Assembly: GCA_002371675.1 (NCBI GenBank)
Contig: DFGE01000032.1
Coordinates: 1-25,057, forward strand
Length of the DNA: 25,057 nucleotides
Direction of reading: 5' to 3'
DNA from: Clostridiales bacterium UBA3758
GTDB taxonomy: Bacteria; Bacillota; Clostridia; Oscillospirales; Oscillospiraceae
Position 1 is the first letter of the stretch. Every line of letters begins with the position of its first letter. This document shows positions 8,330 through 15,597 of the stretch, one piece after another. The translations under genes were made by a program, and so were the position numbers. The notes beneath the pieces are model-generated. The model ran no database searches and was not told where the DNA came from. It saw only the letters and a program-made list of their open reading frames with translations.

Positions 8330-8482
8330 GTTTTACTCCCTTCATCATTGACCATAAAAATGACCCAAATCATAATAGAATGATTGGAATGAACGGAGCG
8401 AAATGATACCTGCTTTTCTGATTTTTGGATTATTTTAGCCGTAAAATGAAAGAATAGATGCAGCGAGACGCGGCACATGGAC

Positions 8483-8505
8483 TTCAAGTCCCGCCTCGCG
8501 CACCA
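8483..8505 (+). other. 3' tRNA fragment (tRNA-Leu-like), probable integrase attachment site
   Basis: The sequence reads as the T-loop TTCAAGT, the 3' half of a T-stem CCCGC, a 7-base acceptor strand CTCGCGC, a discriminator A and the CCA end. The matching 5' half (acceptor GCGCGAG, D arm, anticodon arm) is absent upstream: the bases before 8483 cannot pair with the T-stem. This is what tyrosine-recombinase integration into a tRNA 3' end leaves at the far junction. The orientation implies that the element lies to the left and the original downstream DNA to the right. The acceptor fits many bacterial tRNA-Leu genes; the isotype is inference. Confidence 0.7.
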
Positions 8506-8507
8506 CA

Positions 8508-8556
8508 AAAGTTCCGAAAATTGCTTAGAAATAAGCGTTTTCGGAACTTTTTCTTT
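8508..8556 (+). terminator. Intrinsic terminator following the tRNA fragment
   Basis: AAAGTTCCGAAAA (8508-8520) pairs with TTTTCGGAACTTT (8538-8550). A second inner stem GCTTA/TAAGC with a GAAA loop caps it, and a T-rich run (TTTTTCTTTT) follows. It begins two bases after the CCA end, as expected for the native terminator of the target tRNA. Confidence 0.85.
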
Positions 8557-8837
8557 TCCTTTACTTTTTGCACTTTCCCCAGTTCTAATGGAGTTCTAAT
8601 ACAAACACGTTTTTTGGGCTTTCACGGTTTGTTGCAATACGAAAAAGAAAGGGTTTTCACGATACAGGATTAACATCTTCTCTGTACCGTCAAGTAAACG
8701 ATAATTCAATCGGCGAGAGCAAACCTCATTTTTCCTGGGAGAAGCTGAAGGCGATTTTATCACTCAAGAGGAGAGGAGCAAGACAACACTAGGGCTTATT
8801 TGAAAAATGTACAACACGCCCAAAGCCGATCTTTTAC
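8557..8837. other. AT-rich non-coding stretch with a 9-base direct repeat
   Basis: No convincing gene. The word AGTTCTAAT occurs at 8581-8589 and again at 8592-8600, an 11-base period (one helical turn), 76 bases from the tRNA junction. At 8803-8814 the sequence AAAAATGTACAA matches 9 of 12 positions of the candidate operator found further right, about 24 bases before the -35 box of the first GntR gene. Confidence 0.5.
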
Positions 8838-8867
8838 TTGCGTTCGGATGGCTTTTCGTGCTATACT
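8838..8867 (+). promoter_or_regulatory. Promoter of the tandem GntR genes
   Basis: TTGCGT (8838-8843) and TATACT (8862-8867) are spaced 18 bases, with TG two bases before the -10 box (extended -10). Transcription should begin near 8874, downstream of an ATG at 8807. This supports the TTG start at 8906 for the regulator and makes the hydrophobic 33-residue upstream extension an artefact. Confidence 0.65.
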
Positions 8868-8905
8868 TCATTGAATACTTACAGGCGGAAAGAGGGTGTG
8901 CAGCG

Positions 8906-9634
8906 TTGCAAGAGTATGTTGTCCGACCGCGTGAGGCCGCTCTGGAAGCACTTCGTGCCTATCTGAGACAAAACAGATTGAAGGCGGGCGATCGCTTGCC
9001 CGCAGAGCGGGAAATGTGCGAGATGTGGTCGTGCAACCGCAGTACGCTGCGCTCGGCGATCAACCGTCTGGTCAAGAGCGGCGAGTTGGAGGTACGTCCC
9101 GGGTCCGGGATCTACTATTCCGGGGACAAATACCGCCGCAAACTGCAGGGTCTGAAATCCTTCGAAGAGGAGACCACACTGCAGGGACGGCCCCATGAGA
9201 GCCGTCTGCTGGCCTTTGAAAAGATCGAGAGCGACAAGCGTCTTTCCCGCCTTTTCCGGGTCACGCTGGGCACGCAGTTGTGGCATTTGTCGCGCCTCCG
9301 TTTTGCAGACGGCAGGGTCCTGCAGATCGAGAGCTCATATTTCCTGGTCGAGCGCTTTCCGGACATCGACCGCTTCGATTTTGCACGAGACTCACTTTAT
9401 CGCGTTTTTGAGCAGGAATACGGCGTGGTTCCCACGCAGGGCGAGGAGCGGATCTCCACCACGCGCGTGGGAGAAGAAGCCGAATTGCTTGAGCTTCCCA
9501 ATGAGACGCCCATCTTTCGAATCGAGAGCCGGACCTATGATCAGGACGGAGCGATGCTGGAATACTGCCGGGTCATGATCCGACCGGACCGGGTCATGCT
9601 GATCAGCCGGATGGAAACCCGACTTGCCGAGTGA
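8906..9634 (+). CDS. GntR-family (HutC/UTRA) transcriptional regulator 1
   Basis: 242 residues from TTG at 8906, preceded by AGAGGG nine bases upstream. An in-frame ATG at 8807 would place the promoter inside the coding region. The winged helix-turn-helix (about 8-72) shows the GntR pattern GDRLPAEREMCEMW, then RSTLRSAINRL and GSGIYYS. The effector-binding UTRA domain (about 95-232) shows LSRLRFADGRVLQIESSY and ends in RPDRVMLISRM. UTRA domains usually bind sugar phosphates, amino sugars or related metabolites. It is first in a two-regulator operon, 43 bases before the second GntR gene and upstream of the peptide ABC operon, so control of that importer and the frl genes is likely. The effector could be a phosphorylated fructosamine, which is inference. 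Confidence 0.9.
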   Translation: MQEYVVRPREAALEALRAYLRQNRLKAGDRLPAEREMCEMWSCNRSTLRSAINRLVKSGELEVRPGSGIYYSGDKYRRKLQGLKSFEEETTLQGRPHESRLLAFEKIESDKRLSRLFRVTLGTQLWHLSRLRFADGRVLQIESSYFLVERFPDIDRFDFARDSLYRVFEQEYGVVPTQGEERISTTRVGEEAELLELPNETPIFRIESRTYDQDGAMLEYCRVMIRPDRVMLISRMETRLAE

Positions 9635-9677
9635 CGCGCATGCCGCGGCGGCGAATGGAAAGGCGGTGTAAGGTGCT

Positions 9678-10412
9678 TTGAACGAGAAAAAAGTGAATTA
9701 TCACTCCCCGCTCTATCTTCAACTGCGGGAAGTTATCCGCAGCAAAATCGAGAGCGGCGAGTATCCGCCCGGCACACCGATTCCCTCCGAGAACGCTCTG
9801 GCAGAGACCTACGGGATTCACCGCCTCTCCGTACGCTCCGCGATCTCCGCGCTGATCTACGAGGGTTTGCTGAAAAGTGTGCAGGGAAAGGGCGTGTACG
9901 TCACGAGCAGGAAGGACGAGCGTGATCTAGAGACCATCGGCGGCTTCAAGCAGACGATGGAGCAGCTCGGCCACAAGAGCTCGGCCAAGATACTCATCAA
10001 GGCAACGCGAGAAGCCGGCCCCTATTATGCAAGTCTGCTGAAAATCGATCCCCACGACAGCGTGTACTATATCAAGCGCGTTCTCTGCAGCGACGGCGAA
10101 CCCTACTCGCTCGAAGAGCTGTATATCCCAACGACCGTACTGGAAAACCTTCCGCAGGTGGATCTCAATGTTTTTTCCATGTATCAGATATATGAATTCT
10201 ACGGCATCCGCATCTCCCGCGTGTGGGAGCGGCTGGAACTGGAGGAGCTTGACCCCATGGAGGCGCGTCTGCTGGACATCGACAGTTCCTTTGCCGTGAT
10301 GAAGTTCCAGGGTCTGAGCTATGATCAGCACGGCCGGATCGTGGAATACGCCCGCACTTATACCAGAGGCGATAAGTGCAACTTCAGCGTCCATTACCAA
10401 AGAGAGGGATAA
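9678..10412 (+). CDS. GntR-family (HutC/UTRA) transcriptional regulator 2
   Basis: 244 residues from TTG at 9678. A GTG at 9693 is a possible alternative, since the nearest ribosome binding site (AAGG) is close to the TTG. The winged helix-turn-helix (about 10-76) has PLYLQLREVIRSKIESGEY, PSENALAETYGI, SVRSAISALI and GKGVYV. The UTRA domain (about 95-235) has AGPYYASLLKI, YYIKRVLCSDGEPY and an end resembling the usual R-x-Y-x-R-G-D signature (ARTYTRGD). It is clearly different in sequence from the regulator immediately upstream, so the pair is not a recent duplication. It is followed 27 bases later by a strong terminator and then by the control region of the peptide ABC operon. Its effector is unknown. 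Confidence 0.9.
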   Translation: MNEKKVNYHSPLYLQLREVIRSKIESGEYPPGTPIPSENALAETYGIHRLSVRSAISALIYEGLLKSVQGKGVYVTSRKDERDLETIGGFKQTMEQLGHKSSAKILIKATREAGPYYASLLKIDPHDSVYYIKRVLCSDGEPYSLEELYIPTTVLENLPQVDLNVFSMYQIYEFYGIRISRVWERLELEELDPMEARLLDIDSSFAVMKFQGLSYDQHGRIVEYARTYTRGDKCNFSVHYQREG

Positions 10413-10439
10413 TTGAATCACGATCGCAGGATCATAACG

Positions 10440-10481
10440 CCGCACGGCGGGCTTCGGCTCGCCGTGCGGTATTTTATATAA
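10440..10481 (+). terminator. Intrinsic terminator after the tandem GntR genes
   Basis: CCGCACGGCG (10440-10449) pairs perfectly with CGCCGTGCGG (10460-10469) around a GC-TTCG-GC loop, followed by TATTTTATATA. It separates the regulator operon from the peptide ABC operon. Confidence 0.85.
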
Positions 10482-10494
10482 TTGTTGTTATTTT

Positions 10495-10506
10495 TTGTAC
10501 CAATTT
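10495..10506 (-). promoter_or_regulatory. Candidate operator site 1 (TTGTACCAATTT)
   Basis: One of three near-identical 12-base words, TTGTACCA[A/C]TTT, in non-coding DNA of this window. It points leftward, opposite to site 2. On the minus strand, TTGGTA and TATATA are 17 bases apart across it, so it may overlap a weak leftward promoter. No gene is known to use such a promoter. Confidence 0.45.
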
Positions 10507-10644
10507 AACAATTCGTGTCCGACCGGGCTTTTCGAAGGCGAATGCTCTGCCTCGGGCGAGCCAAACGAAGTGCTCGGAAAGAGCGAAAATATGCCATATT
10601 TTGCTGCTTCACAGGCCTTGCGATTGCCGCGCCTGTGTTCCACC

Positions 10645-10656
10645 AAAGTGGTACAA
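10645..10656 (+). promoter_or_regulatory. Candidate operator site 2 (AAAGTGGTACAA)
   Basis: Reverse complement is TTGTACCACTTT, identical to site 3 at the right edge and 11/12 identical to site 1. It lies five bases upstream of the -35 box of the peptide ABC operon, an appropriate place for a GntR-type regulator to block or assist RNA polymerase. It also contains ACCA/TGGT arms (10642-10652). Confidence 0.55.
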
Positions 10657-10661
10657 AGTTA

Positions 10662-10690
10662 TTGACAAGTTATATAGAAAATGCTATAGT
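10662..10690 (+). promoter_or_regulatory. Promoter of the peptide-type ABC operon
   Basis: Perfect -35 TTGACA (10662-10667), 17-base spacer, and -10 TATAGT (10685-10690). Transcription should start near 10697, giving a leader of about 65 bases with a small hairpin AACCGC/GCGGTT (10706-10725) at its 5' end. The 350-base gap between the second GntR gene and the lipoprotein gene holds the terminator, both operator candidates and this promoter, but no credible gene. Confidence 0.85.
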
Positions 10691-10762
10691 CAATTTAGCG
10701 TGAGAAACCGCTGAATACTGCGGTTCTGCTTTGGCGGAGCCGTGAAAAAAGGAGAGAACGCC

Positions 10763-12457
10763 ATGAAAACCTGGAAGAAGATCCTGCCGCTTTTGCTGGC
10801 TTTGCTGATGCTGGCGGGCTGCGGCGCTCCTGCCGCGCAGGAAACGGTTCCTGTTCCCGCGGCCCCTGCAGACGCCGCGTCTGCCGATACCGCAGCGGAC
10901 GGCGACTACAAGGTGTTGAACGTTGGCCGTATGGCTGAGCTGTTCGACATGGATTCCACGATCGCCACGGAGGCTGACTGCTTGGAGGTTATCTCCGCGA
11001 TCATCGAACCGCTCTTCGTCACTGCTGCGGACGGCACGCCGGTCAACGCACTGTGCGCATCCTATGAGACGAACGAGGAATCTACCGAGTATGTGTTTCA
11101 CATTCGTGAGGACGCCAACTGGATGAACGGCGTACCCGTCACGGCGGACGACTTTGTTTTCGCATGGCGCCGTCTGGTCGATCCCGTGACTGCCTCCGAA
11201 TACAGCTTCATGATGGAAGTGGCGGCCGTGAAGAACGCAACGCCAATCATCAGCGGCGAGCTGCCCATCGAGGAGCTCGGCGTCAGCGCTGTGGACAGCA
11301 AGACCCTGAAGGTCGAGTTGGATCATCCTGTTTCCTATTTCCTGAACCTGATGACCTTCCCCAGCTTCTGTCCGATCAACGAGGCCTTTGCCACGGAGCT
11401 CGGCAGCGAGTATGCGCTGGGTGCCGACAAGCTGCTCTGCTGCGGGCCCTTCTACATGTCTGCCTGGGACGTGGGCGGCAACACCTATCAGCTCAAGAAA
11501 AACCCCAGCTACTATGACGCGGACAAGGTCAATCTGGACGAAATCAATTTCCAGATCATCAAGGATCCGCAGCAGACGATGCTGGCCTATGAAAACGGCA
11601 CCTTGGACTATGTCCGCCTCTCCGGCGACCAGATCGTGAAGTACCAGACCATGGACGGCTTTACCCGCATCGAAGAGGGCTATCTGTGGTATCTCTCCCC
11701 CAACCTCAATCCCAAGAGCGAGGAGTATTCCTGCGGCCTTGAGAACGAAAACCTGCGCATGGCCATCGCACTGAGCTATGACAAGGACGTGATCTGCTTT
11801 GAAATCCTGCAGGACGGCTCCACGCCCGCCGACTTCGCGATCCCGAACCGGCTGGCCACAGGCCCGGACGGCAAGGACTTCCGTGAGACCGCGCCGCTCT
11901 ATCTGCAGACCGATAAGGTGAAGGCGCAGGAGTATTGGGAGATCGCCAAGAAAGAGCTCGGCGTTGAGGAAGTCACCATTGAGCTGCTCTATGACGACTC
12001 CGACTCCACGCCGCTGATCGCCCAATTCCTGCAAAGCGAGATCGAGAACAATCTTCCCGGCGTTCACATTCTGCTGAAGGCTCAGCCCAAAAAAAGCCGT
12101 ACCGAACTGATGCAGAACCGTGAGTATCAGCTCGGCCTGACCCGTTGGGGCCCGGACTACGCCGACCCGATGACCTATCTGGACATGTGGACGACCGGCT
12201 CGACCTATAACTACGGCGAGTGGAGCAATGAGGAATATGACATGCTGATCGCGGCCGCCAACGGCGATCTTGCTAACCGGTACGAGGAGCGCTGGGAGGC
12301 GCTCAAGCAGGCCGAGGCGCTCGTGATGGAGCACGCTGTGATCCTTCCGGTCTACCAGAAGGGTACCGCCGCCATGGTGCGGCCCGGCATCACCGGTTTG
12401 GCTTTCTTCCCCGTCGGTGTGGGAACGATCTACAAAGACGTGGATGTGAACTTCTGA
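10763..12457 (+). CDS. oppA: Oligopeptide-type ABC transporter substrate-binding lipoprotein
   Basis: 564 residues from ATG at 10763 with AAAGGAGAG upstream; a GTG at 10742 is in frame but is part of the leader. The signal peptide ends in the lipobox LAGC with Cys20, so the mature protein is lipid-anchored on the outer face of the membrane. The rest is a family 5 (SBP_bac_5) binding protein, with motifs such as YVFHIREDANWMNGVPVTAD and RRLVDP and a C-terminal lobe with GLTRWGPDYADPMTYLDM, as in OppA/DppA. These proteins bind peptides, opines or other amino-acid conjugates. Next to a fructosamine operon, a glycated peptide or amino acid is a plausible ligand, but this is inference. A stem-loop after the stop may raise its level relative to the permeases. 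Confidence 0.92.
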   Translation: MKTWKKILPLLLALLMLAGCGAPAAQETVPVPAAPADAASADTAADGDYKVLNVGRMAELFDMDSTIATEADCLEVISAIIEPLFVTAADGTPVNALCASYETNEESTEYVFHIREDANWMNGVPVTADDFVFAWRRLVDPVTASEYSFMMEVAAVKNATPIISGELPIEELGVSAVDSKTLKVELDHPVSYFLNLMTFPSFCPINEAFATELGSEYALGADKLLCCGPFYMSAWDVGGNTYQLKKNPSYYDADKVNLDEINFQIIKDPQQTMLAYENGTLDYVRLSGDQIVKYQTMDGFTRIEEGYLWYLSPNLNPKSEEYSCGLENENLRMAIALSYDKDVICFEILQDGSTPADFAIPNRLATGPDGKDFRETAPLYLQTDKVKAQEYWEIAKKELGVEEVTIELLYDDSDSTPLIAQFLQSEIENNLPGVHILLKAQPKKSRTELMQNREYQLGLTRWGPDYADPMTYLDMWTTGSTYNYGEWSNEEYDMLIAAANGDLANRYEERWEALKQAEALVMEHAVILPVYQKGTAAMVRPGITGLAFFPVGVGTIYKDVDVNF

Positions 12458-12486
12458 TACAGCATTCTTACAGCAAATCCGTTAAA

Positions 12487-12520
12487 GGGCGGCCGCGCTA
12501 CATCGGTTGCGCGGCCGTCC
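12487..12520 (+). other. Intercistronic stem-loop between binding protein and permease genes
   Basis: GGGCGGCCGCGC (12487-12498) pairs with GCGCGGCCGTCC (12509-12520) around a 10-base loop, with one G-U pair. No T-run follows, so it is not a full terminator. Such structures between binding-protein and permease genes commonly stabilise the upstream mRNA. Confidence 0.7.
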
Positions 12521-12539
12521 TTCGTAAAGGGGAAAAAGT

Positions 12540-13481
12540 ATGTTTAAGTACGTCCTCAAACGGGTGCTGATCTCGGTGGTCACCGTCCTCATTATTCTCG
12601 CCGTTCTCTTTACCATGCTTCACAGCATGCCGGGCAGCCCCTTCAACGACGAGAAGATCACCGCGGTGCAGCGGGCAAATCTCGAGGCCAAATACGGCCT
12701 GGACAAGCCCCTTCCCGTTCAGTTTGTCAATTATCTCAAGGCCATGCTCTCCGGGGATTTCGGCGTTTCCTATGTCATCCAGAAAAATATGCCCATCGCC
12801 TCGCTGCTGCGCGCACGCATTATGGTTTCAATCCGCATCGGGGTGCAGGCGGTGGCGCTCGGCACGCTCATCGGGCTGCTGATGGGGATTGTGGCTGCGA
12901 TGAAGCGCAACTCCTTCCTGGATACTTTCGCCACGGTGGTCTCCGTTATTGGCGTTGCCTTTCCCTCCTATGTGTTTGCCATGGCCATGAGTTATTTTAT
13001 CGGCTTCCGCCTCGGCTGGCTGCCGCTGCTGTACAGCACGGCGGACGCCGCGCGCTCGACTGTGATGCCCACGATCTCGCTAAGCATGTTTTCCATGGCT
13101 ACCGTCGCGCGCTTCGCCCGGACCGAAATGGTGGAGGTCATGGGCTCGGACTACATGCTGCTGGCCGACTCGAAGGGCATATCGTCGTTTCGGCTGCTCG
13201 GCGTACATGGTCTTCGCAATGCGCTGATCCCGATCGTCACGGTGCTCGCGCCCCTGACGGTCGAGCTGATGACGGGAAGCCTTGTGGTGGAGCAGATTTT
13301 TGCGATCCCCGGTATCGGCAGCCTGCTGGTGTCGGCGATCCAGTTCAACGACTATAACGTCGTGCTGGCGGTGGTGTTCGTTTACAGCATCATGTTCATC
13401 TCTGTGATGCTGATTGTGGATATCCTTTACGGTGTGATCGACCCGCGCATCCGTCTGGCAAAGGAGGATGCTTCAACATGA
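12540..13481 (+). CDS. oppB: Oligopeptide-type ABC transporter permease (OppB/DppB)
   Basis: 313 residues, the usual length. It begins with MFKYVLKRVLISVVTVLII, a membrane segment typical of OppB/DppB, and has an extracytoplasmic loop (about 30-95, with LEAKYGLDKPLPVQFVNYLK). Five more membrane segments follow, the last near the C-terminus. The EAA-type coupling loop for the ATPases is near RTEMVEVMGSDYMLLADSKG. GGGG precedes the ATG by seven bases. Its last four bases overlap the next gene (ATGA). Confidence 0.93.
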   Translation: MFKYVLKRVLISVVTVLIILAVLFTMLHSMPGSPFNDEKITAVQRANLEAKYGLDKPLPVQFVNYLKAMLSGDFGVSYVIQKNMPIASLLRARIMVSIRIGVQAVALGTLIGLLMGIVAAMKRNSFLDTFATVVSVIGVAFPSYVFAMAMSYFIGFRLGWLPLLYSTADAARSTVMPTISLSMFSMATVARFARTEMVEVMGSDYMLLADSKGISSFRLLGVHGLRNALIPIVTVLAPLTVELMTGSLVVEQIFAIPGIGSLLVSAIQFNDYNVVLAVVFVYSIMFISVMLIVDILYGVIDPRIRLAKEDAST

Positions 13482-14521
13482 TGACGGCAAAGGAGTATGC
13501 CTCTCTCGTAGAGAGAGAGGATTTCGTACCGGCGCAGAACCGGGATCTCGGCATCGATAAAGTTTACAGTGCACAGAGCTTCTGGAAGGACGCGCTGGGC
13601 CGCTTCGTCAAGAACCGCGGCGCGGTGTTCGGGCTTGTAATGATCGTGCTCATCGTATTCATGGCCTTTGCCGGTCCCGCGCTGAGCGGCTATGATTACC
13701 GCACGCAGGACATGTCCCAGCGCAACCTGCCGCCGCACATCGCGGGCTGGGAATCCGCTCCGGTTTTTTCCGGCGTCTATACCCAGTATGTCAACGGCGA
13801 GGCGATCCGCAGCAACGTCTATACCCAGAAGGGAATCGAGGATGTGACGCACATCTTCGGGACCGACGCCCTTGGCCGCGATCAGTTCGCGCGGACATGG
13901 ACCGGTACGCGCGTTTCGCTGTATGTGGCGCTGGTGGCCATCCTTATCGACACCTTTGTCGGTATGAGCTTCGGGCTGGTCTCCGGCTATTATGGCGGAA
14001 AGCTTGACTTCTTCCTCCAGCGAATCGTTGAGATCCTCTCCACGATCCCCACGACAGTGATCGTGACGCTTCTGATCGTGGTGATGAAGCCGGGCCTGAC
14101 CAGCATCACCGTGGCTCTGATGATCACTGAGTGGATCGGCATGAGCCGCGTGACTCGTGCCCAGACCCTGCGGCTGAAGGAACGGGAATTCGTCCTCGCT
14201 TCCCGCACCCTGGGTGAAAGCACCTTTTCGATCATTTTCCGGGAAATCCTGCCGAACATCTTCGGCCAGATTATCGTCATGTGCATGATGACGATCCCGA
14301 ACGCCATCTTCACCGAGGCCTTTCTGGCATTCATCGGCCTGGGCATCCCCGCTCCTCTGGCAAGCCTCGGCTCGCTGATCAGCGACGGCTTCAAGTCCAT
14401 GACCATGTATCCCTTCCTGGTGCTCTTCCCGGTCACGGTGCTGGCACTGCTGATGCTGAGCTTCAACCTGATGGCCGACGGCCTGCGCGACGCCTTTGAC
14501 CCCAAGATGAAGGAGATGTGA
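13478..14521 (+). CDS. oppC: Oligopeptide-type ABC transporter permease (OppC/DppC)
   Basis: 347 residues, longer than the usual 280-310. It has a soluble N-terminal region (about 1-45) before the first membrane segment and an extended external loop (about 70-135) ahead of HIFGTDALGRDQFAR, the hallmark of OppC. The EAA-type coupling loop is at LRLKEREFVLASRTLGES, and EAFLAFIGLGIPAPLASLG follows. The long loop resembles OppC of low-GC Gram-positive peptide importers. GGAGG lies about ten bases before the ATG, which overlaps the oppB stop; a second ATG three bases later is possible. Confidence 0.92.
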   Translation: MMTAKEYASLVEREDFVPAQNRDLGIDKVYSAQSFWKDALGRFVKNRGAVFGLVMIVLIVFMAFAGPALSGYDYRTQDMSQRNLPPHIAGWESAPVFSGVYTQYVNGEAIRSNVYTQKGIEDVTHIFGTDALGRDQFARTWTGTRVSLYVALVAILIDTFVGMSFGLVSGYYGGKLDFFLQRIVEILSTIPTTVIVTLLIVVMKPGLTSITVALMITEWIGMSRVTRAQTLRLKEREFVLASRTLGESTFSIIFREILPNIFGQIIVMCMMTIPNAIFTEAFLAFIGLGIPAPLASLGSLISDGFKSMTMYPFLVLFPVTVLALLMLSFNLMADGLRDAFDPKMKEM

Positions 14522-14523
14522 GC

Positions 14524-15597
14524 ATGGAAAAGACATTGACGATCCGGGATCTCCGTATCTCCTTCCAGGCAAGCGGCGGTACGGTGCGCGCCGTGCGCGG
14601 TGTGGATCTGGACCTTTATCAGGGGGAAACGCTCGCCATCGTGGGTGAGTCCGGCTCCGGCAAAAGCGTGACCGTCAAGGCGATCATGGGAATTGTCAGT
14701 TCCAACCAGATTGTTGAAGGCGGGACAATCCTTTATCGTTGCCGGGAGAAGGATGAATGGACGGAGCGGGATCTTCTGCGTCTGTCCCGCCGCGAGATGC
14801 GCCGGCATATCAACGGCACGCATATTGCCATGGTCTTTCAGGACCCGATGACCTCGCTCGACCCTACGATGACGATCGGCATGCAGCTGATGGAGGGGAT
14901 GATCCAGCATCTGCACCTGTCCAGAGCGCTGGCCCGCCGCCGGGCGATCGAGCTGCTGGAGCTCGTCGGCATCCCGGAGGCAGAAAAGCGGATGCGGAAC
15001 TATCCTCACCAGCTCTCCGGAGGCATGCGCCAGCGCGTGGTCATCGCCATTGCCCTCTCCTGCAGCCCGGACATTCTGATCTGCGACGAGCCGACGACGG
15101 CACTGGACGTTACGATCCAGGCCAAGATCCTGGAACTGATCCAGGAGATCCAGCGGAAAACCGGCATTTCGGTGATCTATATCACACATGATCTCGGCGT
15201 CGTGGCGAAGGTGGCGGACTATGTGGCCGTCATGTATGCCGGGCGCATTGCGGAAAAAGGCACGGTGGAGGACATCTTCTACGACCCGCGCCATCCCTAT
15301 ACCTGGGGTCTGCTCAGCAGCATGCCGGACATCTCCGATGAAAGCAGCGAGAGGCTTTACACGATCCCCGGCTCGCCGCCGAGCATGGTAGACCTGCCGG
15401 CGGGCGATCCGTTCGCCCCACGCAACGCCTATGCGCTGGAAGCGGATTATAAGGCGGAGCCGCCAATGTTTCAAATCAGCCAGACACATTATGCGGCAAG
15501 CTGGCTGCTGGACGAGCGCGCGCCCAAGTTGGCGATGCCCGACTCGCTGCGCCGTCGCATCGAAAGCATGAGGGAAGGAGGAAGAACAGATGGCTGA
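14524..15597 (+). CDS. oppD: Oligopeptide-type ABC transporter ATPase (OppD/DppD)
   Basis: 357 residues from ATG at 14524, chosen because AGGAG is eight bases upstream; a GTG at 14518 is too close to that site. Walker A GESGSGKS (41-48), Q-loop FQDPMTSLDP, signature LSGGMRQR (164-171) and Walker B ILICDEP (184-190) are intact. The C-terminal oligopeptide domain has DPRHPYTWGLLSSMPD. The segment that carries Fe-S cysteines in DppD-type relatives reads GDPFAPRNAYA here, so those Cys are absent. This matches my recollection of OppD/AmiE in some Gram-positive bacteria. It is partnered with OppF, whose start overlaps its end by 8 bases. Confidence 0.93.
   Translation: MEKTLTIRDLRISFQASGGTVRAVRGVDLDLYQGETLAIVGESGSGKSVTVKAIMGIVSSNQIVEGGTILYRCREKDEWTERDLLRLSRREMRRHINGTHIAMVFQDPMTSLDPTMTIGMQLMEGMIQHLHLSRALARRRAIELLELVGIPEAEKRMRNYPHQLSGGMRQRVVIAIALSCSPDILICDEPTTALDVTIQAKILELIQEIQRKTGISVIYITHDLGVVAKVADYVAVMYAGRIAEKGTVEDIFYDPRHPYTWGLLSSMPDISDESSERLYTIPGSPPSMVDLPAGDPFAPRNAYALEADYKAEPPMFQISQTHYAASWLLDERAPKLAMPDSLRRRIESMREGGRTDG

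Noticed and set aside
8458..8673. Plus-strand frame of 71 residues across the tRNA fragment and terminator
   Set aside because: It is read through a CCA end and a terminator hairpin, which explain the sequence better.
8807..8905. Hydrophobic N-terminal extension of GntR regulator 1, as if membrane-anchored
   Set aside because: A good promoter (8838-8867) lies inside it, so it would not be transcribed; TTG at 8906 with AGAGGG gives the normal length.
10515..10703. Small plus-strand frame of 62 residues in the ABC control region
   Set aside because: It overlaps the operator and the promoter, lacks a ribosome binding site and is Arg-rich without any recognisable pattern.
10670..12334. Long open frame antisense to the binding-protein gene; similar ones at 3017-4639, 6287-7669, 13990-15660 and 18450-20480
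   Set aside because: All are shadows of well-supported genes on the other strand, caused by high third-position GC, and none shows family motifs.
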